Position numbers and translations under genes: made by a program. The notes under the pieces are model-generated. The model saw only the letters and a list, made by a program, of their open reading frames with translations, searched no databases and was not told where the DNA came from. From contig CACZPT010000043.1 in the NCBI GenBank assembly GCA_902783085.1, forward strand, positions 1 through 7,470: a stretch of DNA of 7,470 nucleotides, given 5' to 3'. The first letter of the stretch is position 1. Each line of letters begins with the position of its first letter. Of this stretch, positions 6,062-7,470 are shown one piece after another. The stretch is from an uncultured Methanobrevibacter sp. (GTDB lineage Archaea > Methanobacteriota > Methanobacteria > Methanobacteriales > Methanobacteriaceae).

Positions 6062-6715
6062 ATGTCTGAAGATGAAATAGAAAAAATTGAAAATACAAGA
6101 ATTCCAAAAGGTCGAATAGACCTGGTGGGCGTTGGAAGATTAGGACTGAGAATAGGTATTAATTTAATGCAAGTTCACAGAGGCGGCCCAAAAATAATCG
6201 GTGCTTTTGATGGTCAGGAAATAGATGGTGGAGATGTGATATTTAATATTTATGGTGCGGAAATCGGTGAAAAAAAAACTGATTTTTTAAAAAGACTTTG
6301 TACACACAATGAAAACTTCAGAACGATTGAAAGCCATCCAGAATACATTACACAAGACAATATCGACTTAATTAAAGGTGATGTGATTATTTTAGTGCTG
6401 GCTGGTGGAAATACAATACCTATTGCCGCTGAAATTATTAAACATGCCCACAAAAGAGGAGCCAAAACAATTGGAACTGCAGGAATATTTGGAATTGGAA
6501 ATGAGAATATAACTATCAAAGATATTTCTGAATTTGAAGATGACAATCCTGCTGTTGAAGAGCTAAGAAAAATGGGAATTAATGATAATCATCTAATTGT
6601 AACTACGAATAAATTAATTAGGGATGAAGAGCCAATAACCCCCTATACTTTAGATGAAGTTGCAAATGCAATTACTATGAACTCACTTAAACTATTAAAT
6701 GATAAAAATGATTAA
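6062..6715 (+). CDS. hcgE: HcgE, ThiF/E1-like adenylating enzyme
   Basis: HcgE uses ATP to adenylate the carboxylate of the guanylylpyridinol, preparing it for transfer to HcgF. The nucleotide-binding Rossmann start is RIDLVGVGRLGLRIGINL (18-35), with GxGxxG at 23-28 and Asp50 at the end of the second strand. VIILVLAGGNTIPIAAEI (108-125) and KTIGTAGIFGIGNENI (135-150) are later core strands. Unlike most ThiF/E1 relatives there is a single cysteine (Cys80), so no CXXC zinc pair and no catalytic-cysteine domain; that suits an enzyme whose product passes to a separate protein. I chose the ATG at 6062 (217 residues), one base after the hcgD stop and six bases after AGGT (6052-6055). A TTG at 6044 would add six residues but has no comparable site. 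The end overlaps hcgF. Confidence 0.88.
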   Translation: MSEDEIEKIENTRIPKGRIDLVGVGRLGLRIGINLMQVHRGGPKIIGAFDGQEIDGGDVIFNIYGAEIGEKKTDFLKRLCTHNENFRTIESHPEYITQDNIDLIKGDVIILVLAGGNTIPIAAEIIKHAHKRGAKTIGTAGIFGIGNENITIKDISEFEDDNPAVEELRKMGINDNHLIVTTNKLIRDEEPITPYTLDEVANAITMNSLKLLNDKND

Positions 6716-7268
6716 AATAGCTACAGCAGAATGTTTTACACATGGGAAAATCGGTTTAGAATTACATTTACTTGCTCAAGATTATGAAGGAAAATTTGGA
6801 AGCGAATACATTGAAAATCCAAATAATTATGGTGATTTTGACTATAGCAAACTAAGTGTGACTTGTAGTTTATTTATTCCAACAATTGATGCTGTAAAAA
6901 GTATTTTGAAAGTTGAAAATCCTCCCAAACCAGATTATCTCATTAAAGGCATTAAAGTTTATAATGAAAATGGTGATAAAAAAACCAGCAAAATCATGGC
7001 TAAAGCTGTAATGAATTTGACAAATTGTGATATTGCAATTGGAACAACTGCAGGTATTGGTCGGGGAGGAATAACAATACTTACAAAAGATTATGAAATA
7101 ACCACCACCAGTGATGTTTACAGTGATTTACGTGAAAATAACAGCGATGAATTGTTCCAAAGACAAAATAGTGGAATAAAAAAAGCTATTGATATAATAC
7201 TATTATTATTGAATGAAAATATTGAAAAGATTAAATCAATGGAAAATATTGAAATAATTAAAAATTAG
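6708..7268 (+). CDS. hcgF: HcgF, thioester-forming FeGP biosynthesis protein
   Basis: HcgF receives the activated guanylylpyridinol as a thioester on a cysteine near its N-terminus. From the ATG at 6708 the protein begins MIKIATAECFTHGKIG, placing the cysteine at position 9, the number reported for HcgF as I recall; the ATG at 6699 would make it Cys12. This is why I prefer 6708 (186 residues) over 6699 (189). CDIAIGTTAGIGRGGITILTKDYEITTTSDVYSDLR (107-142) is the best conserved-looking block and is glycine-rich like a nucleotide-binding site. The start overlaps the end of hcgE by eight bases and has no clear ribosome-binding site, so coupling to hcgE is likely. It is the last gene of the operon and stops only six bases from the 3' end of a convergent tRNA. 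Confidence 0.87.
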   Translation: MIKIATAECFTHGKIGLELHLLAQDYEGKFGSEYIENPNNYGDFDYSKLSVTCSLFIPTIDAVKSILKVENPPKPDYLIKGIKVYNENGDKKTSKIMAKAVMNLTNCDIAIGTTAGIGRGGITILTKDYEITTTSDVYSDLRENNSDELFQRQNSGIKKAIDIILLLLNENIEKIKSMENIEIIKN

Positions 7269-7274
7269 TTTTAA

Positions 7275-7347
7275 AGCCTTAGGGGGGATTCGAACCCCCG
7301 ACTTCCACCTTACCAAGGTGGCGCTCTACCAGCTGAGCCACTAAGGC
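7275..7347 (-). tRNA. tRNA-Thr(GGT)
   Basis: The minus strand folds into a full cloverleaf of 73 bases. The acceptor GCCTTAG pairs with CTAAGGC and the D stem GCTC with GAGC. The anticodon stem CCACC/GGTGG encloses the loop TTGGTAA, with anticodon GGT reading ACC and ACU threonine codons. The T arm is GGGGG-TTCGAAT-CCCCC. The discriminator base is T. CCA is not encoded. Its 3' end faces hcgF. Confidence 0.95.
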
Positions 7348-7382
7348 AAATCGAGAATATATTAAAAAAATAATTTTAAATA

Positions 7383-7470
<88 letters not shown>

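Noticed and set aside
6250..6546. Minus-strand open frame of 98 codons with hydrophobic stretches
   Set aside because: Antisense inside hcgE. The apparent membrane-like segments come from reading Asp/Asn/Ile-rich codons backwards; there is no ribosome-binding site.

Overview
The window reads as a low-GC, hydrogenotrophic methanogenic archaeon. Methanobrevibacter or a close relative in the Methanobacteriales is my best guess, from the protein types, the strong A+T bias, the archaeal ribosome-binding sites and tRNAs without an encoded CCA. The genus is an inference, not a measured match. Almost everything here serves one enzyme, [Fe]-hydrogenase (Hmd), and the building of its iron-guanylylpyridinol (FeGP) cofactor.

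Layout: hcgG lies on the minus strand (7-1503). A 435-bp A+T-rich divergent intergenic region (1504-1938) carries repeated heptamers arranged symmetrically about one centre. hmd follows on the plus strand (1939-2949, with an alternative in-frame start at 1870) and ends in a strong hairpin terminator. After a short, structured spacer comes a tight six-gene run, hcgA-hcgB-hcgC-hcgD-hcgE-hcgF (3057-7268), with gaps of 37, 3, 0 and 1 bases and finally an overlap. Two minus-strand tRNA genes, Thr(GGT) and Leu(TAA), close the window and converge on hcgF only six bases from its stop codon.

How the genes fit together, from published work on the Hcg family as I recall it: HcgA, a radical-SAM enzyme, makes the pyridinol ring. 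HcgC methylates it with SAM. HcgB attaches GMP from GTP. HcgE adenylates the carboxylate and HcgF takes it as a thioester on Cys9. HcgD is a dinuclear-iron Nif3-like protein proposed to supply iron. HcgG, reported as a second and atypical radical-SAM enzyme, acts late on the iron-acyl/CO part. Hmd then uses the cofactor to convert H2 plus methenyl-tetrahydromethanopterin to methylene-tetrahydromethanopterin. All seven hcg genes and hmd are present and look intact, so the locus appears self-contained.

I do not see an undescribed multi-gene system. The less explained parts are the DNA between the genes: the symmetric repeat array between hcgG and hmd, a second inverted repeat around a possible hmd TATA element, and the mutually exclusive hairpins between hmd and hcgA.
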